Made by a program: the position numbers and the translations under genes | From: Janthinobacterium lividum | GTDB taxonomy: Bacteria; Pseudomonadota; Gammaproteobacteria; Steroidobacterales; Steroidobacteraceae | Assembly (NCBI GenBank): GCA_943327025.2 | Contig: CALPVO020000196.1 | Coordinates: forward strand, 1 to 5,262 | Direction: 5' to 3' | DNA length: 5,262 bases | Part shown: positions 1-5,262 of the stretch, in pieces | Layout: every line of letters starts with the position of its first letter | Position numbering within the stretch: position 1 is the first letter of the stretch | Notes under the pieces: model-generated | The model's database searches: none | Seen by the model: the letters and a program-made list of their open reading frames with translations, nothing else | What the model was told of the DNA's origin: nothing

Positions 1-348
1 CTCGTGGCTGAAGAGGTGTTGCATCTCGGCCAGGTGCCCGTTCCTTGCCGTGATGGATTCAGCGATGTGGCGCCGGTGGGGCGCTTCCATGCTAATGCTT
101 TCGGTCTGCAGGATTTGCTGGGCAACGTGGCGGAATGGACGCTCGACTGTGTGACGGACAGTTACACCGGCCGCGCTGAAGACGTGCGCCCTTGGGTGTG
201 GGTGGGCGGTTGCACGCAGCATGTGGTGCGTGGCGGTGCGTGGAATTCGCCACCAGTTGCCTTGCGCAGCGCGGCGCGTAGCGGCATGGAGGCCAATGAG
301 CGCAACGACGCCCTCGGTTTCCGTGTGGCGCAGGGGTTGGATAAGTGA
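1..348 (+). CDS. FGE-like (SUMF1 / FGE-sulfatase domain) protein, C-terminal part
   Basis: The reading frame is open from the first base and ends at TGA 346-348, so only the last 115 residues are present; the true start lies upstream. It carries the C-terminal signature of the formylglycine-generating-enzyme-sulfatase family (a C-type-lectin-like fold): NAFGLQDLLGNVAEW at about residues 32-46, VVRGGAW at 75-81 and the terminal LGFRVA at 105-110. True FGEs oxidise a sulfatase cysteine using two copper-binding cysteines shortly after the RGGS motif. Here that stretch (residues 82-95) has no cysteine, so formylglycine synthesis is unlikely. Cysteines at residues 16, 50 and 71 match cysteines at the same places in the next gene and may form disulfides. 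By hand count about 47 of 99 aligned positions are identical to the next gene's C-terminus, so the two are tandem paralogues. The specific role is unknown; a binding or structural part in an envelope complex is possible. Confidence 0.88.
   Translation, partial: LVAEEVLHLGQVPVPCRDGFSDVAPVGRFHANAFGLQDLLGNVAEWTLDCVTDSYTGRAEDVRPWVWVGGCTQHVVRGGAWNSPPVALRSAARSGMEANERNDALGFRVAQGLDK
332..336 (+). promoter_or_regulatory. Ribosome binding site for the second FGE-like gene
   Basis: AGGGG lies 8 nt before the GTG at 345, inside the end of the upstream gene. It favours the GTG at 345 over the ATG at 363, which has only a weak AGTGG almost touching it. The GTG shares bases with the upstream stop codon in a GTGA overlap, an arrangement usual for translational coupling. 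Confidence 0.5.
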
Positions 349-1457
349 CTGCGCATAGTGGCATGGCACGTTCGCAGTGGCGGCATGCCGGCATGGTTCT
401 GGCCTGTTTGGCTAGCGGTCTGTCGTTCAGTGCCGTGGCGCAGTCGGTCAGCGGCACTATTCAGCGGCCGGCCGCGGTGGTGCCCAAACCCGCTCCGGCA
501 GCACCAGCAACGGTGTTACCGGCCACGCCTGCGGCGCCTACGTTGGTGCTGCCCGCGCCGGAAGTACTGCCGCCTGGCCAACTGCGCGACTGCCCCGGCT
601 GTCCGTTGATGGTGACTGTACCCGCGGGCGAGTTTCACTACGGCACGCCGTCGGAAGCGCGCGAGGCGGACCCGGGCACTGGCGAAACGCCCGCCAGGCC
701 CGTGGTCTTGGCCAAGTCTTTCCTGCTTTCCCGCAGCGAGGTGACGGTGGCGCAGTACCGCGCTTTCGCTAACGCTACGCGGCACACGGTGGAAGCCCGT
801 TGCCAAGCTTTCGCTGGCGGCTGGGTGGTGGAAGATGGCATGGACTGGCAGTCCGCTGGCGAAGCCACGCTGGCCCCGGCTTCGCCAGATCTGCCGGTCA
901 CCTGTGTTTCCTGGGATGACGCGCGTGCCTACGTGGAATGGCTGAGCACCACTACTGGCCAGAAGTATCGTTTGCCCAGCGAACTGGAATGGGAATACGC
1001 CGCGCGTGCGGGAAGCTCTGCCGCGCGCAGCTTCACTGGCCGCGATGCCATGGCGGAACAGTGGGATGCCAGCTTGTGCGACAACGCGAACGTGCTGGAC
1101 CAAGACGCCATTGAATCCTACCCGCCGCGCCTGCTGGGCCGCTGGCAGGCCAACTGCCGCGATGGTGTGGCGGGTCTTGCGGTGCCGGGGCGCTATCAGC
1201 CGAATGCTTTCGACTTGGTAGATATGCTCGGCAACGCGCGCGAATGGGTGCAGGACTGCCAGACCACCAGTCGTACGGGTGCGCCGTTGGATGGTCGTGC
1301 CTGGGAATGGTCCGGGTGCACTTTGCGTGGTGTGCGGGGTGGTTCGTTCCTGTCCACGGCCGCGGGGGCACGCAGTGCGGCGCGAGAGCGCGCTGTGCCT
1401 TCGCTCCGCGCGTTCGACCTTGGGTTCCGTGTGGCGCGTGAAGCCGCCAAGCCCTAG
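345..1457 (+). CDS. Exported FGE-like (SUMF1 / FGE-sulfatase domain) protein
   Basis: This 370-residue protein starts at GTG 345, or at ATG 363 (residue 7). In order it has a signal peptide (residues 7-32), a Pro/Ala/Val-rich linker (about 40-78) with repeated VLPA-type units, a CPGC pair (C83, C86), then a full SUMF1/FGE-sulfatase domain (about 90-366). Family motifs seen are VPAGEFHYGTP, SRSEVTVAQYRAF (129-141), CVSWDDARAYVEWL (187-200), YRLPSELEWEYAARAG (208-223), NAFDLVDMLGNAREW (287-301), GVRGGSF (329-335) and DLGFRVAR (358-365). In catalytic FGEs RGGS is followed by two copper-binding cysteines; here residues 336-347 contain none, so this is probably a non-enzymatic or differently acting homologue. 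C271, C305 and C325 match cysteines of the upstream paralogue. Export to the periplasm or envelope is inferred. It overlaps the upstream gene by 4 nt and is the last gene of that unit. Related domains occur in phage tail, envelope and protein-modifying systems; nothing here decides which applies. Confidence 0.93.
   Translation: MTAHSGMARSQWRHAGMVLACLASGLSFSAVAQSVSGTIQRPAAVVPKPAPAAPATVLPATPAAPTLVLPAPEVLPPGQLRDCPGCPLMVTVPAGEFHYGTPSEAREADPGTGETPARPVVLAKSFLLSRSEVTVAQYRAFANATRHTVEARCQAFAGGWVVEDGMDWQSAGEATLAPASPDLPVTCVSWDDARAYVEWLSTTTGQKYRLPSELEWEYAARAGSSAARSFTGRDAMAEQWDASLCDNANVLDQDAIESYPPRLLGRWQANCRDGVAGLAVPGRYQPNAFDLVDMLGNAREWVQDCQTTSRTGAPLDGRAWEWSGCTLRGVRGGSFLSTAAGARSAARERAVPSLRAFDLGFRVAREAAKP
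363..440 (+). other. Sec signal peptide of the FGE-like protein
   Basis: From the internal Met (residue 7) there is a short basic region containing two Arg and a His, a hydrophobic core GMVLACLASGLSF, and the type I signal peptidase site A30-V31-A32 before Q33. The mature protein would begin with a flexible Pro/Ala-rich segment. Cleavage is predicted by eye only. Confidence 0.75.
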
Positions 1458-1480
1458 AAGATTAGGTTTGGCGATTAGCC

Positions 1481-1510
1481 GCGGCGCTGCCGCTAGCGCC
1501 TTAGGCGCTA
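1481..1510. terminator. Overlapping inverted repeats between convergent genes (possible bidirectional terminator)
   Basis: TAGCGCC (1494-1500) and GGCGCTA (1504-1510) form a perfect hairpin with loop TTA. GCGGC (1481-1485) and GCCGC (1489-1493) form a second one. GGCGCT at 1483-1488 could instead pair with AGCGCC at 1495-1500, so alternative folds compete. The repeats fill most of the 50-nt gap between the FGE-like gene and the MATE gene and run into the MATE stop codon (1508-1510). No T-run follows on either strand, so intrinsic termination would be weak; the terminator call rests mainly on position. Confidence 0.4.
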
Positions 1511-2989
1511 CAACTTGATCTTGCGCCAAGCGCCCGAGCGCCAGCGCCAGTACATGGCGCCGCCTAAGACGACGATATAGCCCACAATCGAATACCACGC
1601 GCCCATGGTGCCCAAGCCGAAGGCCGGCAGGAAGGTCACCAAGCCTTCGCCCGGCGCGAAGGTGAGCATGTGCGTGGCGGGCACCCACAAGCCCCACGAG
1701 ATGATAGCCACCAAAATAGCGGGCACGCGTGCATCGCCGGCGCCGCGCAGGCAAAAGCTGGCGCCGAAATTGAAGCCGTCGAAGGCCTGGTAGATGGCCG
1801 CCAGCCACAGCACCTTCGTGCCCAGTGCGATCACTGCCGCCGCGTTGGGTGAATCGGCATTCACGAACGCCGGCATGAGCCAGGGCCCAAGGATGGCCGT
1901 CAGCACACCCACGGTGCCCATGTACCCGGCAGTAATGCGAATGGTGAGCGTGCCCAGCCTTTCCGCCCAGTCCGGGTGCCCGGCGCCAATGGCTTGGCCT
2001 ACCAGTGTGGTGCCGGCGGAAGCCAGCCCCAAGCCCGGCAAGTAGGCCAGCGAAGTGAGCATGAACGCTACCTGCGTGGCTGCGCCGCCCACTTCGCCCG
2101 TGCGCGTGATGAACAGCGTGAACAGCGAGGCGCCGAGCAAGTCCGCGCCGGCCACGAAGCCCATGGGCAACCCCACGGTGAAGTGGCGCTTCAGTGCGGT
2201 GAGGTGTGGCCGCCAGCCACTACGCGTGCGGTAGCGGTGTTCGTACCTGTCGCCCAGCAGCCAAGCCAGCGCCAGTGCGAGCCCCAAGGCCTGCGCGAGG
2301 TTGGTGGCCCAAGCACTGCCCGCTATGCCCAGCCCGAAGGTGAACATCAGCAACGGGTTCAGCGCGGCGTTGGCCACCATCGTGATGCCCGTGACCAACA
2401 GCGTACGACGGGTTTCGCCAATGCCGTTGAAGAACCCCAGCACTGCCCATAACGCCAGCCCTAGCGGTTGCCCTAGCATGCGCGGCAGCCAGTATTCGTC
2501 GGCAGCCGCGGCCACGGGCTGCGGGAGGCCGAAGGGTGACAACAGCAGCGGCGCGGCAAACGCCAGCAAGATGAATAGCGGCAGGGTGGCGGCGGAGGCC
2601 CATACGCCCGCCCAGGCGCTGCGTCCGGCGGCGGGATGGTCGCCGGCGCCATGTTCCTGCGCCGCGAAGGTCTGCACGCACATGGCCACGCCACCTACCA
2701 CCAGCGTGATGGCCAGCAGCAGCCAGTGGATGGCGCCCACGCCCGCCGTGGCCGTCGGGGAGATACGCGAGATGAACCACGTATCTGTCAGCCCCAGCAC
2801 GGCCTGCAAGGTGTTGTTGAGTACGAGCGGCCAAGCCAGTGTCAGGAACGCCGCCAAATCCACTCGGCGACGCCCGGCCCAATCCACGCGGGAGGCAGGG
2901 AGCGTGGCCGAGCTGGTGTCGCTGCTCGCCTTAGGGGCCGCGTCAGGGCCGATTTCGGAAGCGGGCGGTGGGGTGGGGGTAGAAGACAT
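1508..2989 (-). CDS. MATE-family multidrug/cation efflux transporter
   Basis: This is an inner-membrane antiporter of the MATE (NorM/DinF-like) family, which exports cationic drugs or metabolites in exchange for H+ or Na+. From ATG 2989 it has 493 residues and about 12 hydrophobic segments beginning near residue 47. Family features seen are LAWPLVLNNTLQ in TM1 followed by LGLTDTWFISR (the conserved Asp after TM1), and the loop AAQEHGAGD (109-117) in the first half, mirrored by VGQAIGAGH (330-338) in the second half. FFNGIGETRRT (186-196) is likewise mirrored by CLRGAGDAR (413-421). This internal two-fold repeat is diagnostic of MATE. The Pro/Ser/Ala-rich N-terminal tail of about 45 residues is longer than usual. 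The frame also opens from TTG 3022, and GTG codons at residues 35 and 43 would give shorter starts. The ATG is preferred, with AGG about 9 nt upstream. Substrate cannot be read from sequence, and NorM versus DinF subgroup was not resolved. Confidence 0.95.
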   Translation of the reverse strand: MSSTPTPPPASEIGPDAAPKASSDTSSATLPASRVDWAGRRRVDLAAFLTLAWPLVLNNTLQAVLGLTDTWFISRISPTATAGVGAIHWLLLAITLVVGGVAMCVQTFAAQEHGAGDHPAAGRSAWAGVWASAATLPLFILLAFAAPLLLSPFGLPQPVAAAADEYWLPRMLGQPLGLALWAVLGFFNGIGETRRTLLVTGITMVANAALNPLLMFTFGLGIAGSAWATNLAQALGLALALAWLLGDRYEHRYRTRSGWRPHLTALKRHFTVGLPMGFVAGADLLGASLFTLFITRTGEVGGAATQVAFMLTSLAYLPGLGLASAGTTLVGQAIGAGHPDWAERLGTLTIRITAGYMGTVGVLTAILGPWLMPAFVNADSPNAAAVIALGTKVLWLAAIYQAFDGFNFGASFCLRGAGDARVPAILVAIISWGLWVPATHMLTFAPGEGLVTFLPAFGLGTMGAWYSIVGYIVVLGGAMYWRWRSGAWRKIKL

Positions 2990-3041
2990 GCGCGGAAGCC
3001 TAGCAGGGTTGCGTGGCAGCAAGCTTGCGGCTTGGCCTAAC

Positions 3042-3050
3042 TGCTAAAAT
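3042..3050 (+). promoter_or_regulatory. Candidate extended -10 promoter element of the reductase gene
   Basis: TGCTAAAAT gives a TGn extension directly before the -10-like TAAAAT (3045-3050), 30 nt upstream of the ATG at 3081. A TTGCGG at 3025-3030 is only 14 nt away, too close for a standard -35; an extended -10 can work without a good one. A transcript would start near 3057 with a leader of about 24 nt. Confidence 0.45.
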
Positions 3051-3080
3051 GCCCGCTTACCTTTATTGCGGACGCCGCCC

Positions 3081-4115
3081 ATGAGCACTGTCATCGTCAC
3101 CGAAGCCGTCATCATCGGCGCTGGCCCCTGCGGGCTGTTCCAAATCTTCGAACTCGGGTTGCTGGGCATGAAGGCCCACCTCATCGACTCGTTGAAGACC
3201 ACCGGCGGCCAGTGCACGGAGCTCTACCCGGACAAGCCCATCTACGACATTCCCGCGTTGCCCGTGTGCGGTGCGCAGGAACTGGTGGATCGCCTCATTC
3301 AGCAGGGCAAGCCGTTCGACCCGCAGTTTCACTTGGGCGAGGAAGTGGTGGAAGTGCAGCGTCGCGAATGCGGTCGCCGCTTCAAGGTCGTCACCAGCGC
3401 CGGCACGGAGTTCGATGCGGGTGCTGTCATCATCGCGGGTGGTGTCGGTTCGTTTCAGCCGCGTCGGCTCATGGTGGACGGCGTGGAGGCCTTCGAAGGC
3501 AAGCAGGTGCACTACCGCGTGCGCGATGCGCAGCAGTACCACGGCCAGCACTTGGTTATTTGTGGCGGTGGCGACTCCGCGCTCGACTGGGCTTTGGACT
3601 TTGCTGGCAAGGCGGCCAGTGTCACGCTCATCCATCGTCGCGCCGAGTTCCGCGCAGCGCCTGCTTCCGTGGCGCGCATGCGTGAACTGGAAGCCGCGGG
3701 CCAACTGAAGTTCATCGAAGGCACCATCCAGACGCTGCAGTCCGCGGAAGGCACGCTCACTGGCGCCACGGTGAAGGCGGCGGACGGCACGCAGCCGGAA
3801 CTGCGCGTGGACCACGTGTTTGCGTTCTTCGGCTTGCAGCCGAAGCTGGGCCCTATTGCGAACTGGGGCCTCGCCATGGAGCGCAAGGCGCTGAACGTGG
3901 ACACCGAGAAGTTCCAGACCAGCGAGCCGGGCATCTTCGCCGTGGGTGACATCAACACCTATCCCGGCAAGAAGAAGCTCATTCTTTCGGGCTTCCACGA
4001 GGCTGCGCTGGCAGCGTTCGCCGTGCAGAACTGGCTCTACCCGGAAAAGAAGCAGTTCCTGCAGTACACCACCACGAGCCCGGTGATGCAGAAGCGCCTC
4101 GGCGTCGCCGAGTAA
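3081..4115 (+). CDS. Ferredoxin/flavodoxin-NADP+ reductase, thioredoxin-reductase-like type
   Basis: This FAD-dependent cytosolic reductase (344 residues, a usual length) moves electrons between NADPH and ferredoxin or flavodoxin, as in the Bacillus YumC type (EC 1.18.1.2). The FAD Rossmann motif is [10 protein letters not shown] (11-20), followed by [18 protein letters not shown] (41-58), typical of this group. The second Rossmann motif is [12 protein letters not shown] (161-172), with HRRAEFRA (185-192), whose arginines suit the 2'-phosphate of NADPH. GIFAVGD (284-290) is the second FAD motif, and the tail ends in [13 protein letters not shown]. Where thioredoxin reductases have a redox CxxC, this protein reads GGGDSA, so it should not reduce thioredoxin directly. 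ATG 3081 is chosen over the in-frame TTG 3066 because it places the FAD motif about 10 residues from the start; GCGGA 8 nt upstream is a modest RBS. It is divergent from the MATE gene (91 nt between starts) and convergent with the peroxidase gene. The physiological partner protein cannot be read from the sequence. Confidence 0.93.
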   Translation: MSTVIVTEAVIIGAGPCGLFQIFELGLLGMKAHLIDSLKTTGGQCTELYPDKPIYDIPALPVCGAQELVDRLIQQGKPFDPQFHLGEEVVEVQRRECGRRFKVVTSAGTEFDAGAVIIAGGVGSFQPRRLMVDGVEAFEGKQVHYRVRDAQQYHGQHLVICGGGDSALDWALDFAGKAASVTLIHRRAEFRAAPASVARMRELEAAGQLKFIEGTIQTLQSAEGTLTGATVKAADGTQPELRVDHVFAFFGLQPKLGPIANWGLAMERKALNVDTEKFQTSEPGIFAVGDINTYPGKKKLILSGFHEAALAAFAVQNWLYPEKKQFLQYTTTSPVMQKRLGVAE

Positions 4116-4123
4116 AGGCGGCT

Positions 4124-4144
4124 GCGCCGGCTTCGAGCCGGCGC
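4124..4144. terminator. Perfect GC-rich hairpin between reductase and peroxidase genes
   Basis: GCGCCGGCT (4124-4132) and AGCCGGCGC (4136-4144) form a perfect 9-bp stem with loop TCG, starting 8 nt after the reductase stop codon. Downstream on the plus strand comes only TTCACT; on the minus strand the run CCTTTACT follows a few bases after the stem. The T-tracts are poor, but the position between convergent stops fits a bidirectional terminator. A second stem, GCTGGCG (4162-4168) with CGCCAGC (4175-4181), holds the peroxidase stop codon in its loop. Confidence 0.6.
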
Positions 4145-4168
4145 TTCACTCGCCAAGTTCCGCTGGCG

Positions 4169-4654
4169 TTATTCCGCCAGCAGCTTGTCGATGTCGGCCT
4201 TCAAGGCCGCGGGGGTAGTGGTTGGTGCGTAGCGCTCCACCACGCGGCCATCTTTCGCCACCAAGAATTTCGTGAAGTTCCACTTCACGGCCTCTGTGCC
4301 CAGCACACCGGGCGCGCCCGCCTTCAAGAAGTCGTAGACGGGGTGCGCGTTCGGGCCATTCACCTCCACCTTCGCAAACAGCGGAAAGCTGACGGGGTAG
4401 GTGAGGCTGCAGAACTGCCGGATGTCCTCGGCGCTGCCCGGTTCCTGCGCGCCGAACTGGTTGCAGGGAAAGCCCACCACCGCGAGGCCCTTCGGGCCGT
4501 ATTCCTTCCAGAGCGCTTCCAGGCCCGTGTATTGCGGCGTGAAGCCGCACTTGCTGGCCACGTTCACTACCAGTACCACCTGCCCGCGGAAGTCCGCGAG
4601 GCTGCGGGGCTGACCTTCGAGCGTGTCGGCGGTGAAGTCGTGCAGGGTGGGCAT
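4169..4654 (-). CDS. gpx: Thiol glutathione peroxidase family protein (BtuE-like)
   Basis: This 161-residue cytoplasmic peroxidase reduces hydrogen peroxide and organic hydroperoxides. It covers the whole family core: NVASKCGFTPQY with peroxidatic Cys36 (Cys, not selenocysteine), GFPCNQFGAQEPG with Gln70 of the catalytic tetrad (61-73), and KWNFTKFLV with Trp125 and Asn126 (124-132). Cys82 in the segment FCSLTYPV lies where thioredoxin-dependent members carry their resolving cysteine, and the oligomerisation loop of mammalian tetrameric GPx1 is absent. The protein is therefore better read as a monomeric, thioredoxin-using peroxidase than a glutathione-specific one; that is inference from family knowledge. 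No signal peptide is seen. The start at 4654 is supported by AGGAG 5 nt upstream. The gene is convergent with the reductase and divergent from tesB (59 nt between starts). Confidence 0.95.
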   Translation of the reverse strand: MPTLHDFTADTLEGQPRSLADFRGQVVLVVNVASKCGFTPQYTGLEALWKEYGPKGLAVVGFPCNQFGAQEPGSAEDIRQFCSLTYPVSFPLFAKVEVNGPNAHPVYDFLKAGAPGVLGTEAVKWNFTKFLVAKDGRVVERYAPTTTPAALKADIDKLLAE

Positions 4655-4659
4655 GGTGG

Positions 4660-4664
4660 CTCCT
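4660..4664 (-). promoter_or_regulatory. Strong ribosome binding site of the glutathione peroxidase gene
   Basis: Read on the minus strand this is AGGAG, 5 nt before the ATG at 4654-4652. It is the best Shine-Dalgarno match in the window and fixes the start. Confidence 0.75.
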
Positions 4665-4701
4665 AGAAAGGGTGTGCGCCCAGTCTGCCATCACTGCGCG
4701 G

Positions 4702-4707
4702 TATAGT
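4702..4707 (+). promoter_or_regulatory. Candidate -10 element of tesB, very close to the start codon
   Basis: TATAGT is a good -10 match, but only 6 nt separate it from the ATG at 4714, so transcription would begin at or next to the start codon (leaderless or nearly so). No convincing -35 lies 16-18 nt upstream. The same TATA read on the minus strand (ACTATACC) could act as a weak -10 for the peroxidase gene. Confidence 0.3.
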
Positions 4708-4713
4708 GGAACC

Positions 4714-5262
4714 ATGGACCCAAGAATGACTGAACTGCTGCACGTGCTCGACCTCGAGCGAATTGAGGTGGACCTGTTCCGCGGCGAGAGCCGCGACATC
4801 GGCAGCCCGCAGGTGTTCGGCGGGCAAGTGCTGGGGCAGGCGGTAGTGGCCGCTACGCGTACCGTGGAAACCGGCCGCGAACTGCATTCGCTGCATGCTT
4901 ACTTTCTGCGCCGCGGCGACTTCAACGCCCCCATCGTCTACCAAGTGGACCGCTCGCTGGACGGCAGCAGTTTCTCCAACCGACGCGTCGTGGCCATTCA
5001 GCATGGCAAGCAGATCTTCCACTTGTCTTCGTCGTTTCAGGTGCCCGAAGTAGGCAACGAACACGGTCTGAAAATGCCGGCAGTGCCGCCCCCGGAGAGC
5101 CTGCCCACGCAAGAAGAATTGCTGGCGCCGGTACTCGACCAAGTGTCGCCGCGTGTACGTGCGTTCTTCGAGCGGCGTCGGCCGTTTGAGTTTCGCCCGG
5201 TGGAACCGCCGAAGTACCTCGAGCCGGAAGCGCGTGAGCCGCGGCGCCATGTGTGGATTCGC
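4714..5262 (+). CDS. tesB: Acyl-CoA thioesterase II (TesB), N-terminal 183 residues; runs off the window
   Basis: This enzyme hydrolyses medium- and long-chain acyl-CoA to free fatty acid and CoA in the cytosol. The frame is open from ATG 4714 to the last base with no stop. The translation aligns along its length with E. coli TesB (286 residues) from my memory of that protein: start MDPRMTELLHVLDLERIEV, then LFRGESRDIGSPQVFGGQVL (22-41), LHSLHAYFLRRGD (57-69), DGSSFSNRRVVAIQHGK (83-99), IFHLSSSFQVPE (101-112), and EPRRHVWIR at the window edge. This covers the first hot-dog domain. The Asp-Thr-Gln catalytic residues known from E. coli TesB lie in the missing C-terminal third, so activity cannot be judged here. 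ATG 4714 gives the same N-terminal length as E. coli; ATG 4726 is an alternative, with GGA 7 nt upstream. It is divergent from the peroxidase gene. Confidence 0.95.
   Translation, partial: MDPRMTELLHVLDLERIEVDLFRGESRDIGSPQVFGGQVLGQAVVAATRTVETGRELHSLHAYFLRRGDFNAPIVYQVDRSLDGSSFSNRRVVAIQHGKQIFHLSSSFQVPEVGNEHGLKMPAVPPPESLPTQEELLAPVLDQVSPRVRAFFERRRPFEFRPVEPPKYLEPEAREPRRHVWIR

Noticed and set aside
396..407. A lipobox-like VLAC in the signal peptide of the FGE-like protein.
   Set aside because: The -2 Leu is atypical, and the hydrophobic core continues after the Cys to a good AVA signal peptidase I site. A lipoprotein is less likely than a normally cleaved export.
516..1808. A 430-residue open frame on the minus strand spanning the FGE-like gene end and the MATE gene end.
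   Set aside because: Its translation is Arg/His/Ala-rich with no recognisable domain, and it lies across two genes with clear family motifs. High GC content makes long antisense frames common.
2301..3047. A 248-residue plus-strand open frame opposite the MATE gene.
   Set aside because: It is a low-complexity mirror of the MATE coding strand, with no motif and a well-supported gene on the other strand.
3561..3599. Possible thioredoxin reductase assignment for the 3081-4115 gene.
   Set aside because: The NADPH domain has GGGDSALDW but no CxxC redox pair, and the N-terminal and C-terminal motifs fit the ferredoxin/flavodoxin-NADP reductase branch.
3063..3998. A 311-residue minus-strand open frame opposite the ferredoxin reductase gene.
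   Set aside because: It is composed of Arg/His/Leu-rich shadow sequence, while the plus strand encodes a complete reductase with both Rossmann motifs.
4547..4549. Possible selenocysteine at the peroxidase active site.
   Set aside because: The codon for residue 36 is TGC (cysteine), not TGA, so no selenocysteine insertion is needed.
4146..4799. A 217-residue minus-strand open frame covering the peroxidase gene and the tesB start.
   Set aside because: Over most of its length it is the out-of-frame reading of the peroxidase gene, and it contains no conserved motif.
4663..5250. A 195-residue minus-strand open frame at the right edge.
   Set aside because: The opposite strand encodes TesB with extended similarity to E. 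coli TesB; this frame is its antisense shadow.
1..5262. CRISPR arrays, tRNAs, insertion-sequence ends, phage genes or a defence system.
   Set aside because: No spaced direct repeats, tRNA-like cloverleaf, transposase or terminal inverted repeats were seen. All coding space is taken by six recognisable families.

Overview
This is a gene-dense, GC-rich (roughly 60-65% by eye) stretch of bacterial chromosome. The encoded families are a TesB-type acyl-CoA thioesterase that aligns almost residue for residue with the E. coli enzyme, a thiol glutathione peroxidase, a thioredoxin-reductase-like ferredoxin/flavodoxin NADP reductase and a MATE transporter. Together they suggest a proteobacterium, most likely a high-GC gammaproteobacterium (Xanthomonadales-like) or a betaproteobacterium. 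That placement is inference from protein character, not a phylogeny. No RNA gene, mobile element, CRISPR array or phage feature is visible.

Layout. From 1 to 1457 (+) lie two tandem genes for related formylglycine-generating-enzyme-like (SUMF1/FGE-sulfatase fold) proteins. The first is cut by the window edge, and the second has a signal peptide and a Pro/Ala-rich linker. They overlap by 4 nt (GTGA), so they are probably co-transcribed and translationally coupled. Both lack the catalytic cysteine pair of true formylglycine-generating enzymes. A MATE efflux protein (2989-1508, -) converges on them across 50 nt that hold overlapping inverted repeats. Divergent from the MATE gene is a ferredoxin/flavodoxin-NADP reductase (3081-4115, +), which converges on a glutathione peroxidase (4654-4169, -). 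A perfect GC-rich hairpin sits between the last two. Divergent from the peroxidase is the start of tesB (4714 to the window end, +), which lacks its C-terminal part and stop codon only because the window ends.

How the genes relate. The two FGE-like genes form one unit, probably acting in the envelope. The other four are single-gene units in alternating orientation, typical of core chromosome. The reductase and peroxidase could both serve redox homeostasis, but they are convergent and need not be co-regulated. I see no novel multi-gene system here. The most notable items are the tandem, probably non-catalytic FGE-like proteins, the possible near-leaderless start of tesB, and the compact hairpins at both convergent junctions. 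No intergenic gap exceeds 100 bases.
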